Notes: generated by a model from the letters alone, not told the origin. Positions 34,232-45,824 are shown, numbered from the stretch's first letter. The stretch: DNA of 64,000 nucleotides from Brachyhypopomus gauderio (GCF_052324685.1 NC_135211.1:528501-592500), one strand, 5' to 3'. Numbers and translations are program-made.

Positions 34232-34352
34232 ACAGATGTGTACATCACGCCTTTCCCAACCAATGAAAATGTAGAGGAGCAGCAGGAACAATGTCATTGG
34301 TCAAAATCCGTTACTGCTTTCTGATTGGCTGTTTTCTGTGAATTCCGAGTGC
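34232..34352 (-). repeat. Inverted copy of the CCAAT-rich segment at 16551-16670
   Basis: About 120 bp are almost identical to the reverse complement of the segment near 16.6 kb. It lies at the 5' side of the integrase pseudogene and holds three CCAAT-type boxes, so it may be its old promoter. Confidence 0.75.
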
Positions 34353-34744
34353 GAATAATAATAATCAATGCCAGAAAATTAGCAAGCATCAGCAAGTTAT
34401 GGTGAACAATAGAGGTGTTTTCAACGAAGGATTTTCATAGTCGAATCTGATTCGTCAGATTTTCCCTTTAGTCGAATCGGGTTTTTTTTTTTTATCTAGA
34501 GCACCTTAAACGGGATCCCGTTCTCATTCAGGACTTTTTTCCACTTCAAAGTAAAAACCTAAAACACTCAGATAAACGAATAAACATGTTAGGTTGGCTT
34601 TATTCAGCTTTTTTTTTTTTTTTTTTATGAAACGTTAGAGGTCATTCCAGGATTTTGGTACATTTCAGGGGTGGTCACTTCTGAAAATTTGATCTTCAAT
34701 CTGATCATTTTTAGTCATATATTTCTTAGCTACAGGTTCTATAC

Positions 34745-35044
34745 CAGGTATCACCAAATGGCGGACCACGGTCCGGATCCGGACCCGAACGCCGTCCTGT
34801 CCGGACCCAATCACATTCCTGATTAACTGGATACGGACCCAAAATGCCAAAAAAAATTTAATGGGAGACTATATTTTAAACCGGAGAATTTATTTTCAGA
34901 CGAGTGTTACGTTCACCACCCATTTGAGTGTTACGTTCGTCCCCCCCCCGCTCAACAACTTTCGTTCGCCACCGCGGACCCGGACCTAAGGTCTGAGCTA
35001 TCTGCCAAAAATGGACCGCGGAAAGATTTAATTGATTACCCCTG
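34745..35044. mobile_element. hAT MITE
   Basis: Ends CAGGTATCACCAAATGG and (inverted) CAGGGGTAATCAATT, with a perfect 8-bp TSD, TTCTATAC (34737-34744 and 35045-35052). The interior is rich in CGGACC motifs. No ORF. Confidence 0.88.
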
Positions 35045-35535
35045 TTCTATACTATCAAAAAGTTTGATTCGTCAAGCTCAGATATGGAAGTTTTTTCTTT
35101 ATTAGATTGGTGTGCAGTAAATTGGTATGCAGTAACAGAGTTGCAAATTTAGTCTAAGTTGTGGTCTACGCCAGGATCAGATGCTATCTGTAAAATTTAG
35201 CTATGTATACAAGATCAAGGACAAATATGGTTATATAAGTATATAAAGTAAATTTTGACTCTACTCAATATTAGTCTTACAATATGAGGAACAGGATTGC
35301 ATTCACTGAGTGACACACACAACTTGGACAAACATATTTGGAAAAAAAACCTTAAAAATTGTTAGAGCACTTACCATTTTTCTTGCCCTGTGGGCAGGAA
35401 ATGTCCTTGTGATGCAAATTCCTTTGTGCCAGTAAACAAATATTTTTAACTCTTTCTCTGCCAGATAAAATTCCTTATGGTAACAGGGCTGCGCGCATGT
35501 TGTGGGACACAAGTTAATAGTGTAAAAACTGTAAC

Positions 35536-36017
35536 TGTCACGTAGGACAACGCCCCCTCTCGTAGCTGTCACTCTGGGTCCCCTCATGTCCGTGTTCCCT
35601 GCCTGTTTGTCCCGCCCTGCTCGTTGGTTTTGATGGATTCCTTGTTTGTTACCACGCCCCTGTGTCATTGTTAGCACCTGTCCCCAGTTTAGTTCCGTGT
35701 TCATATAGTCCCTGTATTTCCTCTGTCTGGTTGTCGGTTGTTTTGTCTATCAGTTGGTTTGTTCATCCTGTCGGTTCGTGCATTCGTGAGTTTACGCTGT
35801 GTTTCTGTTTTCCGTGTTTGTTCTGCCTGCTCCGTGTCTCCCGTCGTGTTTAAGTTCCCTGTCCCATTATGCCCGTGTACCTTACCTGTTCTGGCTGCCC
35901 TCCCGGTTTGACCCACGCCTGTCCTTTCGACTCTGATTTTGGTATTCCCTTCATTAAATCTCGCTCATCTCAGCATTTGTGTCCGTCTCCCCGCTTCGTG
36001 GCGCAAGCCACGTTACA
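35536..36017 (+). mobile_element. Solo LTR
   Basis: 482 bp from TGTCACGTAGGACAACG to CAAGCCACGTTACA, flanked by TSD GTAAC (35531-35535 and 36018-36022). The body is T/G-rich with a CATATAG box near 35705 and ATTAAA near 35954. It inserted into a DNA transposon. Confidence 0.92.
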
Positions 36018-36856
36018 GTAACATGCAATACAATGTAGACCAAAGAAGTTGTTTTCATAAGTAAAGGAGATGCATTTCAACAATATACAAGAGGAAGTAA
36101 TTTATTTAGAGCTTATTTTATTTGTTAAATTTGGCAAAGGAGTTGGTCACCCAATGTGTGGGACAAGAGAAAATGGCCATTTTTTGAGGTGGTCCCTAGG
36201 TATTCTGTCTTTTGAATAATATCTAAGGAGCTTATTTTTCCACCAAATTTTACAATTTGTCTTATAACAAGTACATTGTAAAAAAAAATGTCATTTAGAT
36301 ATTTTGGATATGTACATTTGAAATTTAAGTGGTGGGACAGGAAATTTACCAAAATCCTGGAATGACCCAGAGACCATTAACCGTCAGTGCTCAGTGCGCA
36401 TATCGAACTGTCAGACAGGCACTATGCAAAATGTCAGAAATATTTTGAATAAAATATGCCTGCCTGAAAATAAAAAAAATTGCCATGCAACAGCAAAAAA
36501 ATATATAAGTAAAGGTTCAAGTAACAACAACAAAAAATGTTTATAGGCCTACTTGCCAAGACGCACCGCGACCGAAACAACAAACGGCTGAACTGGTTTT
36601 TTTTTTTTCGCCTTACCCGTTTTAAATGGTATGCCATGTTGGTTGATGTCGTGCGAAATTAAAGACGTTGATGACATAACGTGCACTTTACCTTGTTTGA
36701 TTCATATTTATCTTTTTCAAAGTACTTTTGAAGTTTTTTTAGTAGCCATTATAATCTCGGCAGATGCTGATCCTGTAGCGAGTTCAGCTGCGCTCATTTG
36801 GATTGTGCAACTGCAGGGTGTGATTTATTAATGTGCTTTATTAATCCTAGCAGAAC

Positions 36857-38205
36857 ACACATTAAATAGACAACCACATAAACCCCATGTGATGACGAGA
36901 CGAGCCACAGGTGAGACGAATCAGCACAAGACACAACCGCACCTACGGAGATTCACTGACATAGACGAGCAGACGCAGACAATGTAAACACACAAGGGAG
37001 GGGTCGGGGACCTCAACGTGACAGACTCCCCCACCAAGGGCACTACCCGTCCCGGGGTGCCAACAGGACCAAGTGCCCCGAACCCACATCGATGGGCGGA
37101 TCCGAAGCTCTCAGTCCTGCACCTGGGAGATGACCGCCCTCGGTGGAGAGTCCGCCACGAACTGCTTAGAACACCCTCCCTGGGAAGACAGGGGAAAACA
37201 CGTTAGACAAACATACAGGCACGTTGACGAACACACAAACAGGAACATTCACACACAGCGGCATGAGAGGGAAAATGGGATTAGGCAGACATACGGGAAT
37301 ACACACGAACACAGGGACAGACAGACATGTAAATGGTGCCAGGCTTCGCACCAGGAGGAGAGTGCAGGCACTGCGGTGGGCGGTCCTCTCCCCGCCCTCG
37401 CAGCAAACCCTACACCGGGTGAGGCGTGGCTGGCAGATGCTCCTGTATCCCTCCCGGTGGGCACGCTACCGGCTTCTGTGGAAGCCCTCGGGGGGCATTC
37501 CGCGGGGTAGGTCTGTCGACCCGCCCTCTCTCTCTCAGGGGAACCACCTCGGGGGAATCCCTCTCTTCCTCGCTCTTCCTCTCTGGACCCGACAGCGGGA
37601 GCGACCTCCATCTCCTCTTCTTCCTCACTGCCCAGGCTCCAGCTCATGGGCTCCTCCGGGCTGCCACCCCTGGAGTAGTCCATGGTGCTTCCCTCAGAGT
37701 GCTCGGGGGATACGCCCTCCTCTGGCCTCCTCCTCCCCCTCACAGACTTGGAGGAGCACTCCGAATAGAGCGAGCTCCCCTCATCCTCTTCCTCCGTCAA
37801 TAGCTCGCTGTCCGTGTACTCGGTAAAACCCAAGCACACGGAAGGGGGACGGTCTTCTTCCTCCTCGCCCTCACCGCAGTATTCGGTGGGGGCGGAGCAT
37901 ACGGAGTGAGGATGGTCTTTCTCCTCGCCCTCACCGTAATACTCGGTGGGGCGGAGCATACGGAGGGGGGATAGTCCTCCTCTTCTCCCCCTTCACCCTC
38001 ACCGTACTATACAGTGGGGGCGGAACAAACCGTGGGAGCCTGGTCTTCCTCTTCATCTTCCGACTCCTCCTCCCCGAACTCGCTCTCCGGGGTCTTCGCG
38101 GTAGAGCAGAGCTCAAGGACGCCTAACCTTATCGGACGCCTAACCACCAACCGGCCCTCCGGGTGCTGAAGCCCCCGCCAACCACCCCGACTAGCTAATG
38201 GAACT
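36857..38205 (-). mobile_element. Partial LTR retroelement, TGTCACGTTGAGG family
   Basis: On the minus strand an LTR ends, in plus coordinates, at CTCAACGTGACA (37022); its far part beyond about 36857 is lost. Rightwards lies internal sequence shared with 4200-4296 (GGGTTCGGGGCACTTGGTCC type), then an acidic ORF. No gag, protease or reverse transcriptase motif was seen, so this looks non-autonomous. The right boundary, against an L1 fragment, is approximate. Confidence 0.7.
37249..37959 (-). CDS. Acidic repeat-containing ORF of a non-autonomous LTR element
   Basis: A 236-aa minus-strand ORF. The N-terminal part repeats PTEY(Y/C)GEGEE followed by a Pro-Ser-Val-Cys segment. The middle is Glu/Ser-rich (SLGSEEEEEMEVAP) and the C-terminus is Cys-rich and hydrophobic. 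A further repeat unit lies upstream (37960-38040) in another frame, so the original protein was longer and has a frameshift. I do not recognise its family or function. Position next to an LTR suggests an element-encoded protein; a chance ORF in GC-rich sequence cannot be excluded. Confidence 0.4.
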   Translation of the reverse strand: MLRPTEYYGEGEEKDHPHSVCSAPTEYCGEGEEEEDRPPSVCLGFTEYTDSELLTEEEDEGSSLYSECSSKSVRGRRRPEEGVSPEHSEGSTMDYSRGGSPEEPMSWSLGSEEEEEMEVAPAVGSREEERGREGFPRGGSPERERAGRQTYPAECPPRASTEAGSVPTGRDTGASASHASPGVGFAARAGRGPPTAVPALSSWCEAWHHLHVCLSLCSCVFPYVCLIPFSLSCRCV

Positions 38206-38207
38206 GA

Positions 38208-38775
38208 TCAGTGGGAACCAAAGAGAATTAAATTCCTCCAACTGGTCTTTAGAGGAAGCAGACATTCTCTCCAGACAGATGTGATCAAGTAATACATTTT
38301 TGTAATGAGTAATATGCAGGTCCTTTTTTGTTTTCCAATTGATAAGAATGGTTTTACCGAGCGAAGTTGGTTGCGTACGTCGTTAAATGCTGCTCGAGCT
38401 CTCGCCACCTTAACGGTAAAATCTGAAAACGCAGAGAAAGTGATGCCAGACGCTGTAGGCCGCTGCGTTCGTCTAGATTTTGCTACGATGGTCGCACAAT
38501 CTTCATGATAATGTAGACGGGCTATAACTGGACGAGAACGCCCCCGTGCTGAGGTTTCGGAGCCAGGGAGCGATGCATCCTGTCCACCCGCAGACATTCA
38601 TCTAGAGAGAAAGCCTCTTGTAAAAGTTTGGAAATGTTTGAGGCCGTCACCATAAAGCCGGAGTCCTCCGGAATGCCGACAAGCCTCAGATTTTGCCATC
38701 GTGATCTAGACTCCAGGTCTTCACATTTTTCATCTAGTTTATGTAGTTCTTTGGTCATAAACTCGACCATCTTGA
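38208..38775 (-). pseudogene. L1-type LINE ORF1 fragment
   Basis: The minus strand encodes LDEKCEDLESRSRWQNLRLVGIPE, then VDRMHRSLAPKP, and in another frame RPVIARLHYHEDCATIV and GITFSAFSDFTVKVARAR. This order is that of the L1 ORF1 RNA-binding (transposase_22) domain. A frameshift lies near 38525-38540 and both ends are lost. Confidence 0.8.
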
Positions 38776-38829
38776 GGATTAGGAGAGGATAACTGTCCTT
38801 GGTATTTTATTCATTGGGTTTCAGAAATA

Positions 38830-39697
38830 CCGTATTTTCCTAATTTGCTACTTTTTTCCCCGCAATTTGAACGATGCGGCTTATACCGAGGTGCGGCTTT
38901 TCTGTAGAATTTTCTTCACCTGTCAGGGGGCGGAGCAGAAAGTGAATCAGGTGGTAGGTCAAAGTTGTAAATCAAAGAAGAAAGTGCTCAATTTCATTTA
39001 GCAGCAGCCATGGACGAAATGTTGATTTCATAGGTGGGGGGGACACAAATGGCTTGAGAACTGGGGTGCAAGGGGGAGGGGGGTGGGTGTGTGTGTCGAA
39101 CGTGGACGGGGGGGGGGGGGGGTTGGGTTCAGCACGAGAACTCAGAGCAGTCGTTTTCTGCGTGGTCCTAGGGCTTGATTCATCGCTATTTAAATATTTG
39201 TTTTAACCGTAAAAACAAATTCAGAGTCCCCTCCTTTGCACATGCATAAAGACACTACAGATGATATTAGGGAGTTACAGTGACTATAACTTAGTTTATT
39301 GGGCACTCTAGTTTTGTCCTAACTACACATTTAGACATAATACTGCTGTAATACTGCAAAGTCGTGGTCAGAGGTGAACATAGCCAGTGTGTATTTTATT
39401 TAAAATAACACCCTTGAGCCAGTGTGGCTTTGGACATAGATAATGCTGTGTAGTTTGCTGTGATGGATAATTAAAGTCTAGCTCTTATTTATGCATAGAA
39501 ACATAAATCGACAATATAATCTGTAGCGTCTTTATGTGCGGATACACGAGGGGAGTCGGAATTCGACACAACACCGGCTGAAAGCCAAAACAGTCGCACA
39601 TGAAATGCTACAGGCACCGTTCAGAAACTGATCAGTTCAGTTAAATTTGGTAGGTGCCGCTTATATTGAGGTGCGCTCTATAGTCCAGAAAATACGG
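38830..39697. mobile_element. Tc1/mariner-like MITE with TACCGTATTTTC termini
   Basis: Ends (TA)CCGTATTTTC and GAAAATACGG(TA) are inverted and flanked by TA. Subterminal sequence (GCGGCTTATACCGAGGTGCGG and, on the right, GCCGCTTATATTGAGGTGCGC) resembles a known fish and vertebrate MITE group. Poly-G tracts near 39060-39122. No transposase. Confidence 0.7.
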
Positions 39698-39786
39698 TAT
39701 TTCTTTGTTACTGCAAGACAGTCCTACAATCAAATTAAGTCATCTAACTCTGACATTGCAGGCACCGTTTCTGTCACTCCAGGGTC

Positions 39787-40647
39787 CAAGCCTTTCACAA
39801 AAGTCCTTGTTTTCTTTGTGAGACTGGTTGCTTGCTTTTGCAGAAATTGAAGATGGCAATGCGGTCTCCGAGGAGGGGATGTATTTTACCAGAGCTGCGT
39901 CATCCATCAGTGCTATGACAGCACTGTCAATCTGCAAAGAAGAAGAAAGAAACGAATCATTTTCTTCAAAGTTCACATTGCAAAACAATTCAATTCAATT
40001 TTAATTATACAGCACCAAATCCCAACAAACAGTAACCTCAAGCTGTGTCAGTGTCTCCAATTAACAGGAAAACCATGTATTCTGGGACAAATACAATAAT
40101 AGGACAAGGGAGCTACAGTATGACCTTTAAGCAAACAAAAGAAAGTATAAATCAAACTCTCTCACTGCATCCAGCAGTAAATAACCATGTGTACACAGAG
40201 TTCCATTGAGCAAATGGTTTAGTGTTTGCTGGCTGGTATTATTCTGTTATTATTTATTTATATGTTGTATACAATACGCCCGGTAACAGTCATTCCCAAT
40301 AGCGAACCGGTGAAATTCTCAGCCCGGTGCAGTGCCAGGCTACTGACTTGAACCGTGCTGAGTTAGGCTAGCATAGAGTATAAATTGTGATTTCAGTCTT
40401 GAACAGTCTTAAACTGATATTAGCAGGCGGCTAGCGCTCATAACGTGCTGCTTAATTGCTGTAGTAAACGTACTCAAATTGAAAAGAAGTACAATAATAC
40501 TCAAAAACCCGTCAATTCACCGACTTTGATGTAATGTGAGATGTGGCCTATTTTTTTACCTAACATTATAAGCTAACAAGTAACGGTAACTTGCTGAGAA
40601 AAAAGTGCCAGTCGACAAACTTTGTTACTCACCTTTTGCTCTTCCAT
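39787..40647 (-). pseudogene. 5' fragment of a SAM-like-domain fish gene, frameshifted
   Basis: Exon 1 (40647-40633) encodes MEEQK with donor GTGAGT. Exon 2 starts at 39931 after TTTGCAG with IDSAVIALMDDAALVKYIPS, then switches frame to GDRIAIFNFCKSKQPVSQRKQGLL, which meets a TGA. The combination matches the N-terminal SAM-like segment of a repeated fish protein family I know only as uncharacterised. A 1-nt frameshift lies near 39870. No downstream exons were found. Confidence 0.6.
39988..40632. repeat. LINE-like tail and otherwise unique intron/intergenic sequence
   Basis: 39988-40025 (AATTCAATTCAATTTTAATT then ATACAGCACCAAATC) reads as an inverted L2-like 3' tail. The remainder shows no gene. 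Confidence 0.45.
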
Positions 40648-41149
40648 TATTGAAATGGTGTCTTCTGGCACCCCTCACCCACCTAGAAACTCACTTAAAT
40701 CATTACAGCTTTTCTCGATTGTTTACACACATTGTCTGAAAGCATGCCTCATACTCTAAGAACTCTACAGACAAATTAAAAAAAACACACACAATGGGCA
40801 AAACCCCTCAGTTCTCTTTCAAAATGAAACTTTACATTCAGAATAATGTTATCTCTTCTCAAAATGGTATTTTGTTCTCAGATGAAACACACAAACCATC
40901 ATATGAATAGGCATTTTTATAAGAACCAGTTGAACACTGATGTGCTCAATGTAAAACACTTCTCCATTCATCATAATGACTTTTTTGTTCAGTGTTATTT
41001 ACAGACAGGAAATACATAAGTGTGTTGTAAAATATTTTAGAGTAGTGTTTTTATACTCAGAACACACATACACAGTAGCAAATATATTTATTTTTTCCCC
41101 CCAAAAGCAATGTACACAGTGTACATCCCACCCAACACAAAGTTGCACA

Positions 41150-41541
41150 TACAGTGGCCAATTATATTCCTCCCCCTCCTCCGTCTTTTTGTGAGGCTGA
41201 ATCCAACTTCATCAGTGAAGATGAATTGGTGGTCCACTGCGTCCACCTCTAGCTCAAAGATTCTCTGAAACACACATGACAGTATCAGAAATAGACATGG
41301 AGGAGTCACTATTGTGAAGCACAATCATTATGATTACAATACTGAAATATGTATCATTTATACAGTGTTGAGTGTATACATCAGTTGTGAGATTGTATAG
41401 GGCTTACTTGCACATAGTTATATCGCAGATCTTTGACTCTTTCTGAATTGCGTTCAAAAGGCAGCCTGTAGACCTGCTTCATCCTCAGATTATTTCTGCG
41501 CAAGACACGGTCCAGCGTTGATAAACTTACCCTATCAATAT
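41150..41541 (-). pseudogene. IS630/Tc1-like transposase remnant, two exons
   Basis: Exon 41541-41407 encodes STLDRVLRRNNLRMKQVYRL and RVKDLRYNYVQ (donor GTAAGC). Exon 41265 to ~41150 encodes RIFELEVDAVDHQFIFTDEV and GFSLTKRRRRGRNIIGH, with the catalytic D of FTDEVGF. The sequence then diverges, so the rest of the core is missing. I recognise this as a repeated fish transposase-like family. Confidence 0.7.
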
Positions 41542-41666
41542 TTTGAAATATTGTTGTTTTCTATTATTTTTCTTTGTATTTTCCGTAATGTTATGGCATT
41601 ATTTTCTAGTCAGAATTCTGACTTTAATCTCAGAATTCTGGCTGCCCTTTTTTTCCAATGCTCCCC

Positions 41667-41682
41667 CCCCCCCCCCCCCCGG
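41667..41682. repeat. Poly-C run
   Basis: About 16 consecutive C between the transposase remnant and mtch2. Confidence 0.9.
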
Positions 41683-42181
41683 CTTTTTTTTATAGTGGCC
41701 CTAATCCTCTTCCGTATATACTACATTAAAATTATAGTCAAATTAGATTCTTAGTCAAATTAGACAAATTAACTTGATCATTCAAATCAGGAAATATATT
41801 TTCATTTCAATAAAGGTGCAAATAAAGCATCAAAATGTATGTGTAATTGAAATGTGAATAGACGTGTACCACATTGCAAATGTAAATGGAACTATTCCAT
41901 TTGAATTTGAGCTCAAAGTATGAGTGGAACATGTAAATGAAAATGCGTATTACATTTTCATTTTAATATTGAGACAGAATAACTTCCATAGATATTGTTC
42001 CTTTGTCTGTTTTGTTTGTCTTTCAGCAACCGTTTATACAGGTTTCCCGTGCTGGCTTTTATTTTGACGGAAAAGTCACATGATTTTCCAGCAACCGATC
42101 CGATCACGTGATTGGGGCACGTCGTCGACCCTTTATCACGTGACGGGGGTGACAGTTGGAGAATCAGGGGGACGGTGCATA

Positions 42182-42719
42182 ATGGCGGACACATGTGGTC
42201 AAGTGATCCTGGGGTCCGGGCTGACGGTGCTCTCCCAGCCTCTCATGTACATCAAGGTTTTGGTGCAGGTACGAACACCGCTGCGGTTCATATCTACGCG
42301 AACATACGTTAATCGAGTCAGTGCAGCACGGAGTGAAGGCTTTATCTGGTCGTGCTGCCGACATGGTGGTGGTGGAGGTCAGACCTGCCCAGCCCAGCTC
42401 AACCCCCACCTCCCTGCTGCAGCGAGACGCGGCTGTGTACGGACATGCACGGGGAAAACCCGGCTGGGGAGCCGTAGCTTGTTAGTTGGTTGGTTATCCA
42501 GCGGTAAATGTGAGGAGGTTGCTGTCATTGAGCTGTCAGCAGTGTTGGATTAAAAGTTGGTGGGCTGCTCACAGCTCTTCTGCGTGTGTGATGGTTTTAA
42601 ACAACACACTCCTGCTTGGGTCACGTTAGACTACGTTGGCCAGGCTGCTGACCGAGCCAGCTCACTCTTGTTGTATTTATGAATGTTGATGGTGTACACC
42701 GCCCCTGCTGTTTGTTCCA

Positions 42720-42752
<33 letters not shown>

Positions 42753-45700
42753 GAGTTGTCTCATTCTTCGAGATGACTTTAAGGCCACACTTTCTACATT
42801 GTGATAAAATACCCGTAAGGCTAGTTTAACAGGAAGGCTCGTTTAACTCTTATTTGATACATGTCGGTGTTTCACGCTTTAATTCTGGTTAATGGTGAGG
42901 TTAAGTAGCCTCTTTGCTGGTTCATGTCTCTTCTCACCAGTGAGGATGTCTTGTGTGAAGTTTGAGCAGCTCCTTCAGATATCTTCAGTCTCTGATCCCA
43001 TTCTCCACGTAGAGATGATCATAATGTCCTTCCTGGACCCTGGCATGTTCATAATGCTCTTCTCATCACCCTCAGGTTGGGCACGAGCCTCTTCCCCCAA
43101 CTCTCGGCAGGAATCTGTTTGGCAGACAGGTGTATCAGCTCCCAGGGCTATTTTCATATGGTAAGATTAATGTTTCCCTAACTCTAGGATTTTGTGTGGT
43201 GCTTCTCATACTTGTACTGTATCTGTTTTTTAAAATGCACATTGCAGTGATCTCAAACTGTGGATACAGTATCAGTCAAATTTATTTATATAGCGCTTTT
43301 TACAACACATGTTGTCACAAAGCAGCTTTACAATAGTATGGGTCCAGATCCCTAATGATCAAGCCAAAGGCGACAGTGGTGAGGAAAAACTCCCTATGAT
43401 GGTGGGGAATAGGAAGAAACCTCGGGAGGACCAAGACTCAAAAGGGAACCCATACTCCATTGGGCGGCCCGTTAGCACAAGTCCGTATTTGTGGTCAGAA
43501 GGTGGTTCTATAGTTATAGTTATGGTAAATAATGTATGTTCAAGAAGTTTGTGTTCCAGTACAAACTTTGTTGAATTTGTATTTTCTATTTGAGCTCTCA
43601 TACCCTTGAGACAGAGCAGAGATGCCTGTTGTGTGCTTTTGAGTTTTTGCTTAGTGACCAGTGAGTTGTTTGCTACTAGAGTACAGTGAGATGGTAAAGG
43701 TGTGTGTACTTTAGCAGTGAATGATGTGTGTGAAATTGTTAAACTTGAACTGATTTTGTTATTTTAACAGCTAAACACATAATAAAGATGGATGGGAAGC
43801 TGGGTCTGTTCAGCGGTCTGGTGCCCAGACTCTGTGCAGGCACCATGGGCACCGTTGTTCACAGTCAAGTGCTGCAGGTAGGACTCAAGCTGTGGCTTCT
43901 TTTCTGTGGCATGTTTGATGAAACTTTTGCAGCATTAGCATTCTTACCTTAGTTAGGGCTGTTTCCATCGTTGCCCTAAAGTTCTCTAGCTCCTCGAGAG
44001 CAGACTGGTGAGAAGCAGCATGGGCTCCAAGTTTCTCATTGTCTTGTTTGTGGTCACCTGCTCCTGCACAGTCACATGACCACAGCTGAGAAGTTTACAT
44101 ATAAACGGCTATATTAACTCAACTTTTAACATCCTCCCCAGAAATGCCAGGAAAGCAAATTTGAGGTAAGGTCCTCTTCACTTGTTCACTTCATAAATCA
44201 TGTGTTATTACCTAGAAGTGACAAGCCTTAATAATATTCATAAGATCTTCAGAAGTCACTTGTGATGCCCTATTTTTGTACCACATCCTAGGTACACATG
44301 GTTTCACTGTAGAAGTTTGAATGTCTTAAGCATGTTCAGGACCAGGTGGGTCAGGCTGGTTGTCCAGACTTCTCTTCCTCTTCCAGGTCATGCGTAGCGG
44401 CCAGAAGGTGGAGGAGGGCTCTCTGGAACATGTAGTCAATGAGGTGAGTCTCATTGGTAGGATTAGAGTGTTGTTGCCTACTGTGGACATTTAACTGTGT
44501 GTCATGTGCGTGAAGGCACCTGCAGGACTTCCTACTCTGGAACAACAACACACAGACGACTTCATTGTCTTCACGTTACTAGATGTTTGTTTCTTGGTCT
44601 TTTTATTAGTTTGGTCTTCAAAATTAGTATATTGATCTTTTATGTTTCTGTTTTAGAATTTGTGCAGCTGTAGTACATAAGCCACAGTGGGACTGTAGAG
44701 GTTAACAGGGGCATGACAATGGGGCTGTAGTTTTTACATGAGGTCACTGCTGGGTTGAGAATGGTGCCCCAGACATGGAGAACAGAACCTAATTGTATAA
44801 CCTGTTTCTACTGGGGTGGGGATCTCCAAGGAAATGGCTGGTGAGTATATATGACTATATTTCTGTTAAATCATGGAGTTTGTTGGAAACTGAGTAGATC
44901 TGTAGCAGTTGTAATTGTGAGTCCTACAGCTCATTATTGACCCAATGAATGTGTGCTTGTACAGGTCGGGCGGGTGCGTGTGTGTGTGCTTGTGCAGGTC
45001 GGACGTGGTCGGGCGTGTGCGTGCGCAGGTCGGGCGTGGGCGTGCTTGTACAGGTCATGTGGGTGGGTGGGCACGCTTGTACAGGTCGGTCGTGTGCGTG
45101 TGTGTGCGTGCGCAGGTCGGGCGTGTGCGTGCGTGGGTGGGTCAGGCGTGTGCGTGTGCGTGCTTGTACAGGTCAGTCGGGCGTGTGTGTTTCTCATGCT
45201 GCGCTCTTTCTCATCGCCACAGACAACCAAGGAGGTCATAGCACGCTCCTGCGCTACAATAGTCACACATCCATTCCACGGTACGGCTCCTGCATCTGCA
45301 CCTCAGTTTGGTTGCTATAGACCTGTGTGGTTGTCCTAGACATGTTCGTGTTAGTGATGCATTTTTGTGGACGCTTCTAGTGATCACTCTTCGGTGCATG
45401 GTCCAGTTTATTGGAAGAGAAGCCAAGTACAGGTCAGTCTGGGGCTCCTCTGTGCCGCCCCCCCCCTCTCCTGTGCCCCCCCCCCCTCTCTCCACGTTCG
45501 TCTTAGTTTGCTGATGTTGTTTCTTTGTCGTTTCAGTGGTGTCTAGTTTGCTGATGTTGTTTCTTTGTCGTTTCAGTGGTGTCTAGTTTGCTGATGTTGT
45601 TTCTTTGTCGTTTCAGTGGTGTCTTTGACTCCATTGTTACGATCTACAGGGAGGAAGGAATACTTGGATTTTTTGCGTAAGTCCTAAAATCATTGTGAGG

Positions 45701-45762
45701 ATGTTAATGTGGGTGTTGATGGGGCTAAAGGGTGTTGACCATCAGGATTACCTGTTTCTGCA

Positions 45763-45824
<62 letters not shown>

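Larger units (their letters stand above)
31426..34246 (-). pseudogene. DDE integrase-core gene, multi-exon, disabled
   Basis: Minus-strand exons run ~34246-34090 (LDLDYLNFICTHELI), ~34038-33609 (GRPKFNITMQR helix-turn-helix, SDQELDTVVSNI, LVHVDTNHKLIR), 33521-33476 (YNIVIFGGIDGYSRK), 33091-33000 (IMYLDVANNNKAS, EINGLPSR), 32903-32793 ([29 protein letters not shown]), 32223-31737 (IERLWRDLWTAV, YVFLPRL, GWNHHPLHTEGN) and 31618-31427 (DLHIDWESA to IYIRSLQLFQ, stop). The HVDTNH, GDQGVEN and RIERLW residues fit the D, D and E of the RNase-H-like integrase core in a multi-exon fish family of unclear origin. Splice phases match. Lesions: TGA at 34084-34086, a frameshift near 33860, TAG at 33687-33689, and a 71-bp tandem expansion with stops in the sixth exon. 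Two solo LTRs occupy introns. Confidence 0.8.
34640..36367. mobile_element. DNA transposon remnant with GTCATTCCAGGATTTTGGTA termini
   Basis: The left end GTCATTCCAGGATTTTGGTA and the right end read inverted (36338-36367) agree for about 20 bp, then both continue with ATTTC-like sequence. No TSD was resolved. The inside contains a hAT MITE and a solo LTR, each with its own TSD. Interior remnants (minus-strand ORF 36125-36352) show no recognisable domain. Confidence 0.6.

Noticed and set aside
37224-37826. 200-aa plus-strand ORF
   Set aside because: Antisense shadow of the acidic ORF in GC-rich sequence, with no recognisable domain.
44934-45339. Overlapping Cys/Val/Arg and Thr/His/Pro ORFs
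   Set aside because: Artefacts of the GT-rich intron 5 repeat running into mtch2 exon 6.
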